DNA of 60,047 nucleotides from Novosphingobium sp. 18050 (lineage in GTDB: Bacteria; Pseudomonadota; Alphaproteobacteria; Sphingomonadales; Sphingomonadaceae). Shown here piece after piece: positions 8,018 through 16,853 of this stretch. Where the stretch lies: the NCBI RefSeq assembly GCF_902706195.1, contig NZ_CACSJO010000028.1, forward strand, positions 1-60,047. Direction: 5' to 3'. The position numbers and the translations under genes are program-made. The notes under the pieces were generated by a model, which was given only the letters and a program-made list of their open reading frames with translations, did not search any database and was not told the DNA's origin. Positions within the stretch are counted from its first letter, which is position 1; each line of letters begins with the position of its first letter.

Positions 8018-8865
8018 TTTCGGACCCGGGCCTGGAGGCGGAGGATTCCATTGCAGGTCGCGGCCCCCGCCGCCGGCTTGCGGCGGGTCTTTCGGTGCGG
8101 GCGATCGTGCCCAATGCGATCACCGTCGCCGCCTTGTGCTCGGGCCTTACCGGCATCCGTTTTGCCATCGACGGAAATTTCGAAAAATCGATCCTGGCAA
8201 TCATTCTTGCTGGTGTGCTCGATGGAATCGATGGGCGTGCAGCGCGCATGCTCAATGCGCAGACGCGTTTTGGCGCTGAACTCGACAGCCTGGCCGATTC
8301 GATTTCCTTCGGTGTAGCCCCGGCGCTGATTGTCTATTTGTGGACGCTGCATGAGATCCCGAGCTTTGGCTGGATCGCCGCGCTCGCCTTCGCGATCTGC
8401 TGTGTGCTGCGCCTCGCGCGTTTCAATTCGCGCCTTGATATGCTGGATCAGCCGCACAAGGCTGCCGGCTTCCTGACCGGCGTTCCCGCGCCTATCGGTG
8501 CTGGGCTCGCTTTTTTGCCGATGTATCTGGGTATCGCCAGCGGTCGCCCGGAATTCGCCAATCCCGTGGTAGTGAGCCTGTGGATGGTGCTGAACGCTTT
8601 CCTGATGATCTCCAGCATCCCGACGCTAGGCTGGTCGCGAATGCGTCCGCCGGGATCGCTGCGGCTTGGTGTTCTTGCGCTGGTCGGCCTTACGGTCGCA
8701 TCGCTGTTGACCGAGACGTGGTTTACGCTGGCAGCGATCACCATTGCCTATCTGCTGCTGATCCCGATCGGCCTGATAACTTACGCCAAGGTCAGGCGGC
8801 AATTTCCAGCATCGGCCATTCCAGCCCCGGTCGTTCGGCCATACGACGCGACGGACGCTTTCTGA
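8014..8865 (+). CDS. pssA: CDP-diacylglycerol--serine O-phosphatidyltransferase
   Basis: A 283-residue integral membrane enzyme that joins CDP-diacylglycerol and serine to give phosphatidylserine, the substrate of the psd product encoded just before it. The CDP-alcohol phosphatidyltransferase signature is complete: DGIDGRAAR, then eight residues, then GAELDSLAD. Several membrane segments follow. The start is GTG at 8014, overlapping the psd stop (GTGA). Its 3' end runs 74 bases into a small gene on the other strand. Confidence 0.94.
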   Translation: MISDPGLEAEDSIAGRGPRRRLAAGLSVRAIVPNAITVAALCSGLTGIRFAIDGNFEKSILAIILAGVLDGIDGRAARMLNAQTRFGAELDSLADSISFGVAPALIVYLWTLHEIPSFGWIAALAFAICCVLRLARFNSRLDMLDQPHKAAGFLTGVPAPIGAGLAFLPMYLGIASGRPEFANPVVVSLWMVLNAFLMISSIPTLGWSRMRPPGSLRLGVLALVGLTVASLLTETWFTLAAITIAYLLLIPIGLITYAKVRRQFPASAIPAPVVRPYDATDAF

Positions 8866-9052
8866 GCACGGCGAGTGCAGGCACTGCCACGCGCTCGATC
8901 CTTTTCCATTCAATCACCATCGTTCCGGGGCAGCTTGCCAGCTGTGCTCGCAGTGCCATCGCGCGGGGGCCGAAGCGAATTGCGCTGAACAGGATGGCCC
9001 AGCCAGAGGCGAGCGCAGCAAGGCTAAAGAGGCAGGCGGCGAGTGCAGTCAT
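8792..9052 (-). CDS. Small membrane-anchored protein, first of a paralogous pair
   Basis: An 86-residue protein of unknown function: one N-terminal hydrophobic segment (MTALAACLFSLAALASGWAI), then a basic soluble part with ALRAQLASCPGT and RKRPSRR. AAAGGAA lies seven bases upstream of the ATG. It resembles the next gene (9269-9538) in length, N-terminal segment and the [AI]xxLRA[QE]L motif, so the two are duplicates. The single N-terminal helix suggests an inner-membrane anchor. It overlaps the end of pssA on the opposite strand. Confidence 0.65.
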   Translation of the reverse strand: MTALAACLFSLAALASGWAILFSAIRFGPRAMALRAQLASCPGTMVIEWKRIERVAVPALAVLRKRPSRRMAERPGLEWPMLEIAA

Positions 9053-9268
9053 GACCGTTCCTTTCGAACCATCGCCCGCCGCCCCGATCGGGCTGTGGAC
9101 ACCTTGTGGATAAAGCGAATATGTTCTACCAATGTTCCTTGAGGCCTTAGTTCCCTTTTTGTTCCATCGATGTCAACCCAAATCGTAGTCTCCATCGCCT
9201 AAGGATGAAATTGCTGCACTGAGCGCAGCGTCCGGTTCCACTTTATCACCGTATAAGTGCGCTAAGCG

Positions 9269-9538
9269 TCAGGCAGCGCGGGCAGGGTGCGGGAAATGGT
9301 GCAGCCGGTGAGTAATCGGCTTTGGATGCTGGTGGCGGCGTGAGCGAGGGCTACGTGCTTCGGCTGAGTTGGGCGCCAAGCTGCGGGTTTCGAGCGTGGT
9401 GACGTGTATATCCCCATCATCGGAAAGCTCGGCGCGCAAGCCGCGGATCGCCGGCAGGGCAGCCACTATGTTTTTCCAGATCGTAAGGATCGCTGCGAGG
9501 GCGGCGAACGAGAACAGGACAGATGGAGCGATACTCAT
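9269..9538 (-). CDS. Small membrane-anchored protein, second of a paralogous pair
   Basis: An 89-residue protein of unknown function with the layout of its neighbour at 8792-9052: hydrophobic start (MSIAPSVLFSFAALAAILTI), then AIRGLRAELSDDG, then a basic, His/Pro-rich tail. A good ribosome-binding site (AGGAAGAAGG) precedes the ATG. The first 40 residues are closest to the paralogue and the tails diverge. The two genes lie head to tail on the minus strand, 216 bases apart. Confidence 0.65.
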   Translation of the reverse strand: MSIAPSVLFSFAALAAILTIWKNIVAALPAIRGLRAELSDDGDIHVTTLETRSLAPNSAEARSPRSRRHQHPKPITHRLHHFPHPARAA

Positions 9539-9928
9539 GGCGAGTTACCTTCTTCCTTAGTCGCGCCCCCGACCGGACATTTGATTGCCCGGCGAAATTT
9601 CGCCGGTCCCGATGTTTCAATCTGTTAATCAATTTATCACCAGGAATGCCTTGGGAAACCACCTGTGGGCGTCAAGTTCCTCGACATCCTCTTGATTTGG
9701 GAAGGAATCACCCTTTTTGACGGCAGGGTGACAATCCTTTGCGGTGAATTGGGGGTGGCTTTTCCCACGCAAGGGAGGTAAGGGCGCCATCGCTTGAGGG
9801 ATTCCTACCGGATCGTCCGGTTCGACTCTCGCAGGCAATCCACATGGAAGGCGTTCATACCGGTGCCGCAGCGGATATCTCCGCACGGTTCCAGCCTTCC
9901 AGAGGTTCAACCGGAAAAGGAATATATT
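9539..9928 (+). other. Divergent spacer and 5' leader of rpsB
   Basis: About 390 bases between the small minus-strand gene and rpsB. The part nearest rpsB can fold (GCGGA-TATC-TCCGC at 9871-9884). An open frame reaches from 9794 into rpsB, but its N-terminal part does not look like S2. The rpsB promoter and any S2 autoregulatory site should lie here; I cannot place them. Confidence 0.4.
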
Positions 9929-10681
9929 ATGGCGGCTCCCGTCGTTACCATGTCGCAGCTCATCGAAGCCGGCGCGCACTTCGGTCACCAGACTCACCGC
10001 TGGAACCCGCGCATGAAGCCGTACATCTTCGGCGCGCGCAACGGCATTCACATCATCGACCTTTCTCAGACCGTTCCGCTTTTCGCGCGCGCTCTCGATT
10101 TCGTGCAGTCGACCGTTCAGGCTGGCGGCAAGGTTCTGTTCGTCGGCACCAAGCGCCAGGCGCAGGAGCCGATCGCTCAGGCCGCTCGCTCGTGCGGCCA
10201 GCACTTCGTCAACCATCGCTGGCTGGGCGGCATGCTCACCAACTGGAAGACCATCTCGGGTTCGATCAAGCGCTTCAAGGCTCTTGAAGAGCAGCTTTCG
10301 GGCGACACCGCCGGTCTGACCAAGAAGGAAGTCCTGCAGTTGACGCGCGAGCGCGACAAGCTCGAGATGTCGCTCGGCGGTATCCGCGACATGGGCGGCA
10401 TTCCGGACGTGATGTTCGTGATCGACGCCAACAAGGAAGAGTTGGCCATCAAGGAAGCCAACGTCCTTGGCATCCCGGTCGTTGCCGTGCTCGACACCAA
10501 CGTGAACCCGCAGGGTATCTCGTTCCCGATCCCGGGTAACGACGACGCCAGCCGCGCCGTGCGCCTGTACTGCGAAGCGATCGCCAAGGCAGCGACCAAG
10601 GGCGGCCGCGAAGCCGTGATCGACAGCGGCATCGACATCGGTGCCATGGACGCTCCGGTCGAAGAGACCGTCGAGGCCTGA
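9929..10681 (+). CDS. rpsB: 30S ribosomal protein S2
   Basis: S2 (250 residues) joins the small subunit late and is needed for S1 binding. It starts MAAPVVTMSQLIEAGAHFGH, with HRWNPRMKPYIFG and NHRWLGGMLTNWKT further on, all core S2 motifs. The ATG at 9929 follows AAAAGG closely; the longer in-frame extension is rejected because homologues start here. tsf follows 149 bases downstream, with a strong hairpin between them. Confidence 0.97.
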   Translation: MAAPVVTMSQLIEAGAHFGHQTHRWNPRMKPYIFGARNGIHIIDLSQTVPLFARALDFVQSTVQAGGKVLFVGTKRQAQEPIAQAARSCGQHFVNHRWLGGMLTNWKTISGSIKRFKALEEQLSGDTAGLTKKEVLQLTRERDKLEMSLGGIRDMGGIPDVMFVIDANKEELAIKEANVLGIPVVAVLDTNVNPQGISFPIPGNDDASRAVRLYCEAIAKAATKGGREAVIDSGIDIGAMDAPVEETVEA

Positions 10682-10719
10682 TAGGCCCCGGCCGACGACA
10701 CTTTCGTCATGGAATTGTC

Positions 10720-10748
10720 GCGCGCCGGGTCCAATGGGCCTGGCGCGC
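10720..10748 (+). terminator. Hairpin between rpsB and tsf
   Basis: Thirteen contiguous pairs (10720-10732 with 10736-10748, two G-U) around a three-base AAT loop, followed only by TT. It could work as a partial terminator or an RNA-processing barrier that sets the S2:EF-Ts ratio. Confidence 0.55.
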
Positions 10749-10830
10749 TTCCATGTTCCGGGCTGCTACGCAGCTCTGGCAATTCAGAGGCCTGTTGATG
10801 GCCTCCACCCCAGCAAAGAGGATTTGAGCG

Positions 10831-11754
10831 ATGGCTTATACCGCCGCTGACGTGAAGAACCTGCGCGAGCGCACTGGCGCCGGCATGATGGACTGCAAGA
10901 AGGCTCTCGACGAGACCAATGGCGATCTCGAAGCCGCCGTCGACGCGCTGCGCGCTCGCGGTCTGGCCGCTGCCGCCAAGAAGTCCAGCCGTACCGCCGC
11001 TGAAGGCCTGGTCGGCGTTGCCGTCACCGGCACCAAGGGCGTCGCCGTCGAGGTGAACTCCGAGACCGACTTCGTCGCCAAGAATGACCAGTTCCAGGAC
11101 TTCGTGCGCAAGACCACCGAAGTCGCGCTGGGCGTTGCCGGCAACGACGTTGACGCGCTCAAGGCCGCTGCCTATCCCGACGGCGGCACCGTGTCGGACA
11201 AGCTGACCAACAACGTCGCAACCATCGGCGAGAACCAGCAGGTTCGCCGCCTGAAGACCGTCGAAGTGTCGCAGGGCCTCGTGGTTCCTTACATGCACAA
11301 CGCGGCTGCGCCGAACCTCGGCAAGATCGGCGTTCTCGTCGCTCTCGAATCGGAAGCTGCGGCTGACGTGCTCGAAACTCTCGGCAAGCAGATCGCGATG
11401 CACATCGCCGCTGCCTTCCCTCTGGCTCTCAACGCCGAAGACCTCGACGCCGAGCTGATCGAGCGCGAGCGCAAGATCGCCGCCGAAAAGGCTGCCGAAT
11501 CGGGCAAGCCCGAAGCGGTTCAGGCCAAGATGGTTGATGGCGCGATCGCCAAGTACGCCAAGGAAAATGCTCTGCTTTCGCAGGTCTTCGTTCTCGACAA
11601 CAAGACCCCGATCCAGCAGGTCGTCGACCAGGCTGGCAAGGACGCTGGCACGAAGATCGTCCTCAAGGACTACGTGCGTTTCCAGCTGGGCGAAGGCATC
11701 GAGAAGGAAGTCTCCGACTTCGCAGCTGAAGTGGCTGCTGCCGTCGCGGGCTGA
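10831..11754 (+). CDS. tsf: Translation elongation factor Ts
   Basis: EF-Ts (307 residues) is the nucleotide-exchange factor that releases GDP from EF-Tu. The N-terminal UBA-like module has LRERTGAGMMDCKKAL and the core has the classic VEVNSETDFVAKN, which contacts EF-Tu. GAGGATTTGAGCG precedes the ATG. It follows rpsB and ends in a strong terminator. pyrH and frr come after two unrelated intervals, close to the common rpsB-tsf-pyrH-frr order. Confidence 0.97.
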   Translation: MAYTAADVKNLRERTGAGMMDCKKALDETNGDLEAAVDALRARGLAAAAKKSSRTAAEGLVGVAVTGTKGVAVEVNSETDFVAKNDQFQDFVRKTTEVALGVAGNDVDALKAAAYPDGGTVSDKLTNNVATIGENQQVRRLKTVEVSQGLVVPYMHNAAAPNLGKIGVLVALESEAAADVLETLGKQIAMHIAAAFPLALNAEDLDAELIERERKIAAEKAAESGKPEAVQAKMVDGAIAKYAKENALLSQVFVLDNKTPIQQVVDQAGKDAGTKIVLKDYVRFQLGEGIEKEVSDFAAEVAAAVAG

Positions 11755-11784
11755 TTTTTCCGCCTTCCTTCGGGAACGGATATG

Positions 11785-11822
11785 CGGGCCGGGGAGCGAA
11801 AGCTTCCCGGCCCGTTTCGTTT
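11785..11822 (+). terminator. Terminator after tsf
   Basis: CGGGCCGGG and AGC on the left arm pair with GCT and CCCGGCCCG on the right (11785-11814) around GAAA, followed by TTTCGTTTT. Confidence 0.8.
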
Positions 11823-11986
11823 TCGGCTCAGGTCTGGCCCAGGTATCGTGCGGGGTGGTGCAATGAAAAACAAACATGATTGACTTTGATTGATGGCGGC
11901 GTAGCCTGCAATCGACCGGCACGTTCAATAATGCTGGTGTGAAACGGCCCGGGCTCGCGGTCCGGGCGCAATTGGAAGAGGCACCC

Positions 11987-12526
11987 ATGCGCGTCGAACT
12001 CGATCCCCAGCCCCAGAACGCAATTCCCGATCTCGCCGCGCAGTATTCGCCCGAGATCATCCAGGCCAGCGGTGTCTTCGCCATGGCGCCCTACCGCTAC
12101 TCCAAGCTGCCGCTGCGCCTGTTCGAGGCCTGCCGCATCGCCACTGCCGTCATCAACGGCTGCACTGTATGCATGAACTGGCGCGCCCAGCGCGACTTGC
12201 GCCTCCTTGGCGTGGAAGGCGGGGTGATCGACCAGTCGGATGCGCCGGACGAAGCCATGTACCAGGCCGTCCTGAGCGGCGACCTGAGCAGTCTGAGCGA
12301 ACGCGAGCGACTTGCCGTTCAATTCTCGCAGCGCATGGGTGAAGACCCGCGCGGGCTTGGCGAGGACGAGGCGTTCTGGAGCAGGCTCAAGTCCGTCATG
12401 ACCGATGCCGAGATTGTCGACCTGACACATTGCACGGCTGCGTGGATGGCTATGGGTCGGGTTGCGCATGTGCTCGGCGTGGATGCGGCATGCTCGATCG
12501 GTGGGCCTTTGGCCGAGGCGGCTTGA
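11987..12526 (+). CDS. Carboxymuconolactone decarboxylase / AhpD-like family protein
   Basis: A 179-residue, all-helical protein of the carboxymuconolactone decarboxylase/AhpD fold. The signature CTVCMNWRA (a CxxC near residues 57-60) resembles the redox-active pair of AhpD-type proteins, and a second CMD-like half follows (LTHCTAAWMAMGRVAHVLG). Many such proteins have peroxide-related thiol activity; the substrate here is unknown. GGAAGAGG precedes ATG 11987, which I prefer to the upstream in-frame start. It stands alone between tsf and pyrH. Confidence 0.8.
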   Translation: MRVELDPQPQNAIPDLAAQYSPEIIQASGVFAMAPYRYSKLPLRLFEACRIATAVINGCTVCMNWRAQRDLRLLGVEGGVIDQSDAPDEAMYQAVLSGDLSSLSERERLAVQFSQRMGEDPRGLGEDEAFWSRLKSVMTDAEIVDLTHCTAAWMAMGRVAHVLGVDAACSIGGPLAEAA

Positions 12527-12916
12527 GGGCAGGGGGTAAGTGAAGAAGCAGGGGAGCATAGCCCCCCTGCACCCCCATTAATGTCGTCGCCGTGCATGAA
12601 GCTATCGGAAGGCGATCATTGAAGACGCGGCGCTTGCGGTGCAGCCGCCTGTTACCCTCATGCAGCGGGCTGAAGCAGCATAAAGCCCTGCGGCGCCAAG
12701 CCTTTCTCGACGTGAGCGCGCGCCGAATCTGCACGCGCGGCGCCGACGCTGACGGGGTCTGGGGCAATGGCCCCAAGTCTTCTCTCGTCCCTCAAATCCC
12801 CGGTCATACTGGCGCACGGTAAGGCACAAGGCCCTTTAGGCGCGCTCTTCCCCTTGGCAACGGGCGCTGGCGCTCCTAAAGCCCGTGCCACCATTCCCCC
12901 CAGGAGAACAAGCGGC
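12527..12916. other. Intergenic stretch upstream of pyrH
   Basis: About 390 bases. An open frame continuous with pyrH covers its last 150 bases but does not resemble UMP kinase. No tRNA-like fold or repeat was noticed. The promoter of the long pyrH-rpmE run is expected here. Confidence 0.4.
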
Positions 12917-13639
12917 ATGTCATCCTCCCCCTACAAACGCGTCCTGCTCAAACTCTCGGGCGAGGTGCTTATGGGGAGCCAGCAGTTCGGTATCGATCCT
13001 GATTTCGTTGCAGAGCTGGCCAAGGAAGTGAAGGCTGCCAAGGAGACGGGTCTGGAGATCTGCCTGGTCATCGGCGGCGGCAATATCTTCCGCGGCATGG
13101 CCGGTGCGGCGCGCGGCATGGACCGAGCGCAGGCCGATTACATGGGCATGCTGGCGACTGTCATGAACGCGCTGGCGATGCAGAACGCGCTGGAGCAGAT
13201 CGGCGTGGAAACGCGCGTGCAGTCCGCCGTGCAGATGGACCAGGTCTGCGAGCCGGTGATCCGCCGCCGCGCCGAGCGCCACCTTGAAAAAGGCCGCGTG
13301 GTGATCTTCGCCGCGGGCGTGGGCGCTCCCTATTTCACCACCGATTCCGGTGCGGCGCTGCGTGCTGCCGAAATGAAGTGCTGCGCCCTGCTCAAGGGCA
13401 CCAGTGTCGACGGCATCTACGACAGCGATCCCAAGACCAATCCCGACGCCAAGCGTTACGACAGCGTCGACTACGATACCGTCCTTGCCGACAACCTGAA
13501 GGTGATGGACGCCTCCGCCGTGGCGCTGTGCCGCGACAATTCGATTCCGATCGTCGTGTTCTCGATCCGTGAGGAAGGCAACCTTGCCACTGTCCTCGCC
13601 GGGGGCGGAACCAAGACGCTCGTCCAGAAGGGAGCCTGA
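12917..13639 (+). CDS. pyrH: UMP kinase
   Basis: A 240-residue amino-acid-kinase-fold enzyme that phosphorylates UMP to UDP, feeding RNA, DNA and cell-wall precursor synthesis. KRVLLKLSGEVLMG and VIGGGNIFRG are the family's phosphate-binding motifs, and GAPYFTTDSGAALRA the UMP site. AGGAGAACAAGCGGC precedes ATG 12917. It heads a long same-strand run (frr, uppS, cdsA, dxr, rseP, bamA, skp, fabZ, rpmE) linking nucleotide, isoprenoid, phospholipid and envelope functions. Confidence 0.97.
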   Translation: MSSSPYKRVLLKLSGEVLMGSQQFGIDPDFVAELAKEVKAAKETGLEICLVIGGGNIFRGMAGAARGMDRAQADYMGMLATVMNALAMQNALEQIGVETRVQSAVQMDQVCEPVIRRRAERHLEKGRVVIFAAGVGAPYFTTDSGAALRAAEMKCCALLKGTSVDGIYDSDPKTNPDAKRYDSVDYDTVLADNLKVMDASAVALCRDNSIPIVVFSIREEGNLATVLAGGGTKTLVQKGA

Positions 13640-13642
13640 ATT

Positions 13643-14200
13643 ATGGCCAAGTACGACAAGGCCGATCTCGAACGCCGCATGAAGGGCGCGATCGACTCGC
13701 TCAAGCACGACCTCTCGGGTCTTCGCACCGGCCGCGCCAACACCGCGCTGCTGGAGCCGATCACGGTCACCGTTTACGGCAGTTCGATGCCGATTACCTC
13801 GGTCGCGACCATCTCCGCGCCCGAACCGCGCATGCTCTCGGTGCAGGTGTGGGACAAGTCGAACATCGGACCCGTCGAGAAGGCGATCCGTTCGGCAGGT
13901 CTGGGCCTCAACCCGATTAACGACGGCAACACCCTGCGCCTGCCGATCCCGGACCTGACCGAAGAGCGCCGCAAGGAACTCGCCAAGCTGGCCGGTTCTT
14001 ATGCCGAGAAGGCCCGCATCGCCGTGCGCAACGTGCGCCGCGATGGTATCGAGAACCTAAAGGCCGACGAGAAGAAGAAGGAAATCTCGGAAGACGACCG
14101 CAAGCGCGGCGAAACCGAAGTCCAGAAGCTGACCGACGACATGATCAAGTCGCTCGACGAGGTATTCGCGGGCAAGGAAAAGGAAATCCTCGGCAAGTGA
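13643..14200 (+). CDS. frr: Ribosome recycling factor
   Basis: RRF (185 residues) splits post-termination ribosomes together with EF-G and IF3. Sequence features are the long three-helix bundle with DLERRMKGAIDSLKHDLSGL, RTGRANTALLEP and the hinge region around PEPRMLSVQVWDKS; the C-terminal helix carries VRNVRRDGIENLKADEKKK. It begins three bases after pyrH, with GAAGGGA as ribosome-binding site inside pyrH, so both are probably one transcript. Confidence 0.97.
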   Translation: MAKYDKADLERRMKGAIDSLKHDLSGLRTGRANTALLEPITVTVYGSSMPITSVATISAPEPRMLSVQVWDKSNIGPVEKAIRSAGLGLNPINDGNTLRLPIPDLTEERRKELAKLAGSYAEKARIAVRNVRRDGIENLKADEKKKEISEDDRKRGETEVQKLTDDMIKSLDEVFAGKEKEILGK

Positions 14201-14231
14201 GGTTCGGTTGCCTCGGGGTGAGGGAGGCCTG

Positions 14232-14921
14232 ATGGCCAAAGAGGAGCCCGTACAGGCCCGGCATGTCGCCATCATCATGGACGGCAACGGGCGCTGGGCG
14301 AAGAAGCGCCACCTTCCGCGCGCGCTGGGACACCAGCGCGGCGTGGAGGCGGTGCGCCGCGTCGTGCGCGGCGCGCGCGAGATGGGGCTGGAGGCACTTA
14401 CTCTCTACGCCTTCTCGACCGAGAACTGGCGCCGGCCCGAGGAAGAGGTTTCCGACCTCATGGGTCTGATGAAGCGCTTCATCCTCTCCGACCTCGACGA
14501 ATTCGCGAAAGCCGGTGTCCGGTTGAAAATTATCGGTGATTACAAGGCCTTCAAGGCCGATGTTGTCGAACTGGTTGAGAGCGCTATGGCGCGTACCGCC
14601 GGTAACACGGGCACTACGCTGGTCGTCGCGCTGAACTATGGCTCGCAGGACGAGATCGCCCGCGCTGCCACTAAGGCGGCCGCAAAGGGTACGATCACGC
14701 CCGAGACGATTGCTGCCGAACTCGATACCGCAGACCTGCCGCCGCTCGACCTGCTGATCCGCACCTCGGGCGAAGTACGGCTGTCGAATTTCTTGCTGTG
14801 GCAGGCGGCCTATGCCGAGATGCTGTTCACCGACGTGCTCTGGCCGGACTTCACCGCCGATCATTTGCGCGATGCGCTCGAAGCCTTCTCTACCCGCGAT
14901 CGGCGCTATGGTGGCCGCTGA
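14232..14921 (+). CDS. uppS: Isoprenyl transferase (undecaprenyl diphosphate synthase)
   Basis: A 229-residue cis-prenyltransferase that adds isopentenyl units to farnesyl diphosphate to make the C55 lipid carrier for peptidoglycan and polysaccharide. HVAIIMDGNGRWAKKR holds the catalytic Asp17; TLYAFSTENWRRP and IRTSGEVRLSNFLLWQ are the other conserved regions. A TTG at 14208 is in frame, but AGGGAGG five bases upstream of ATG 14232 decides the start. It overlaps cdsA by 14 bases. Confidence 0.96.
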   Translation: MAKEEPVQARHVAIIMDGNGRWAKKRHLPRALGHQRGVEAVRRVVRGAREMGLEALTLYAFSTENWRRPEEEVSDLMGLMKRFILSDLDEFAKAGVRLKIIGDYKAFKADVVELVESAMARTAGNTGTTLVVALNYGSQDEIARAATKAAAKGTITPETIAAELDTADLPPLDLLIRTSGEVRLSNFLLWQAAYAEMLFTDVLWPDFTADHLRDALEAFSTRDRRYGGR

Positions 14922-15681
14922 ACCTCCCAAAAGCAGGTCCGACCTCGGGGTCAGGACGGTATCGGGGATCGTCATGGTCGCGGTTGCCGGGGCGGCGCTG
15001 TGGCTGGGCGGGGCGGTGTGGATCGCCTTCGTCTGCGCTATCTCCGTCGGCGTACTCTATGAGTGGATACGGCTTGCCCGGCGCGCCGTTGCCGGGCCCG
15101 GTGGGCGTGCTGCCTGGAACTTCGCAGGTATGCTCTACGTCGGTGTCGGTGCGGCGATGCTGCTGTTCCTCCACAACGATGCCTTCACCCTCGCGCCGGT
15201 CATGACATTGCTGGCAGCCGTTATCGCCGTGGACGTGGGCGCCTATTTCACCGGGCGCACTTTGCGCGGACCCAAGATCGCGCCGTCGATCAGCCCTTCC
15301 AAGACCTGGTCTGGACTGCTGGGCGGTGTCATCGGCGCAACGCTGGCGCTCTTCACCGCAGCGCGGCTGTGGCAGGAGGGAGCGATCTGGCTCACGCCGC
15401 GCGGCGCTGCTGCCGATGCGGTGTCGTGCTTCGGAACGCAGCCGTGCTGGTATGCCACTGCCGGCGCCGTACCGCTTTTCGCGACTTGCCTGATGACTGG
15501 CATTCTCGTCGCCGTCTGCGCGCAGGCGGGCGATTTCTTCGAAAGCTGGATGAAGCGCCGCGCTGGCCTCAAGGATTCGGGTAACCTGATTCCCGGCCAC
15601 GGCGGTTTCTTCGACCGCGCTGACGGCTTGCTCGCGGTACTGTTCGTGCTAGGCCTGATGATCCTGTTTCAGCCGCGATGA
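14908..15681 (+). CDS. cdsA: Phosphatidate cytidylyltransferase
   Basis: A 257-residue polytopic membrane enzyme that converts phosphatidic acid and CTP to CDP-diacylglycerol, the precursor of all phospholipids and the substrate of pssA at 8014. The C-terminal signature is seen as SPSKTWSGLLGG and GDFFESWMKRRAGLKDSGN followed by PGHGGFFDRADG, with the metal-binding aspartates. The frame stays open upstream inside uppS; ATG 14908 (or GTG 14911) gives a start MVAAEPPKSRSD of normal length. The stop overlaps dxr by four bases. Confidence 0.94.
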   Translation: MVAAEPPKSRSDLGVRTVSGIVMVAVAGAALWLGGAVWIAFVCAISVGVLYEWIRLARRAVAGPGGRAAWNFAGMLYVGVGAAMLLFLHNDAFTLAPVMTLLAAVIAVDVGAYFTGRTLRGPKIAPSISPSKTWSGLLGGVIGATLALFTAARLWQEGAIWLTPRGAAADAVSCFGTQPCWYATAGAVPLFATCLMTGILVAVCAQAGDFFESWMKRRAGLKDSGNLIPGHGGFFDRADGLLAVLFVLGLMILFQPR

Positions 15682-16838
15682 GAACCATGCGCACTCTTAC
15701 CGTTCTTGGTGCTACCGGATCGATTGGCGCCTCGACGCTCGACCTCGTCCGCCGCAACCGTGACGACTGGCGTGTGATTGCGCTGACGGCGCATTCCAAC
15801 GCTGCAGACCTTGCTCGCCTGGCCCGCGAATTCGGCGCCGAAGTCGCGGTCGTCGCCGACGAGACTCACTTGCCTGCCCTGCGCGAGGCGCTCGCCGGTT
15901 CGGGCATCGAGGCTGCCGGCGGCCCGGCGGCGCTGATTGAGGTCGGCGCACGCGGCGCTGACGTGACGGTTGCGGCGATCGTCGGCTGCGCGGGCCTTGC
16001 GCCCACGATGGCAGCGATCGAGCAGGGCGGCGTGATAGCGCTCGCCAACAAGGAAGCGCTGGTTTCTGCGGGCGAAGTGATGATGGCGGCCGTCGCCCAC
16101 CACGGTGCCACGTTGCTGCCGGTCGATTCGGAACACAACGCGATCTTCCAGTGCCTGTCGGGCGGCGATGCCGCGGACGTGCGCTGGATCACCCTGACCG
16201 CCAGCGGCGGGCCGTTCCGCGACTGGTCGTGGGAGCGCCTCAAGGCTGCCACTCCGGCCGAGGCGGTGCGCCATCCCAACTGGGACATGGGTGCCAAGAT
16301 CAGCGTCGATTCGGCGACTATGTTTAACAAGGGCCTCGAACTGATCGAGGCGCACCATTTGTTCCCGGTCGGGCTCGACCGTTTGCGGATCATCGTTCAT
16401 CCCCAGTCGGTCGTCCATTCGATGGTGGAATACCGCGACGGCTCGACGCTCGCGCAGCTCGGCCCATCCGATATGCGCGTGCCGATTGCCTCGGCACTGG
16501 CCTGGCCGCGCCGCATGGATACGCCCTGCGCGCCTCTCGACCTGGCTGAAATCGGCGAGCTGACCTTCCGCAAACCCGACGAGGCGCGTTTCCCGGCGAC
16601 TCGTCTGGCGCGCGAGGCTGCGATGGCGGGCGGTGCGATCCCGGCGGTACTAAATGCCGCCAACGAGATTGCGGTCGCCGCTTTCCTGGGCGGTCACATT
16701 TCGTTCACTCGTATTGCCGCACAAGTGGAAGACGTACTTGGTTCCTATGCACCGCCCGCGCCCGGTTGCCTCTCCGATGTCCTCGACGTAGACATGGAAG
16801 CCAGGGCGAGGACGCGCATGCTTGTGACCAGCCCATGA
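15678..16838 (+). CDS. dxr: 1-deoxy-D-xylulose 5-phosphate reductoisomerase
   Basis: DXR (386 residues) rearranges and reduces DXP to 2-C-methyl-D-erythritol 4-phosphate with NADPH, the committed step of the non-mevalonate isoprenoid pathway; uppS upstream uses its end product. The N-terminal Rossmann motif is LGATGSIGAST; the active site has LLPVDSEHNAIFQ, TASGGPFRDW and the lid HPNWDMGAKISVDSATMFNK. ATG 15678 overlaps the cdsA stop; a second in-frame ATG at 15687 is an alternative start. Confidence 0.97.
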   Translation: MRTMRTLTVLGATGSIGASTLDLVRRNRDDWRVIALTAHSNAADLARLAREFGAEVAVVADETHLPALREALAGSGIEAAGGPAALIEVGARGADVTVAAIVGCAGLAPTMAAIEQGGVIALANKEALVSAGEVMMAAVAHHGATLLPVDSEHNAIFQCLSGGDAADVRWITLTASGGPFRDWSWERLKAATPAEAVRHPNWDMGAKISVDSATMFNKGLELIEAHHLFPVGLDRLRIIVHPQSVVHSMVEYRDGSTLAQLGPSDMRVPIASALAWPRRMDTPCAPLDLAEIGELTFRKPDEARFPATRLAREAAMAGGAIPAVLNAANEIAVAAFLGGHISFTRIAAQVEDVLGSYAPPAPGCLSDVLDVDMEARARTRMLVTSP

Positions 16839-16853
16839 TGAAAGATTGATCGC

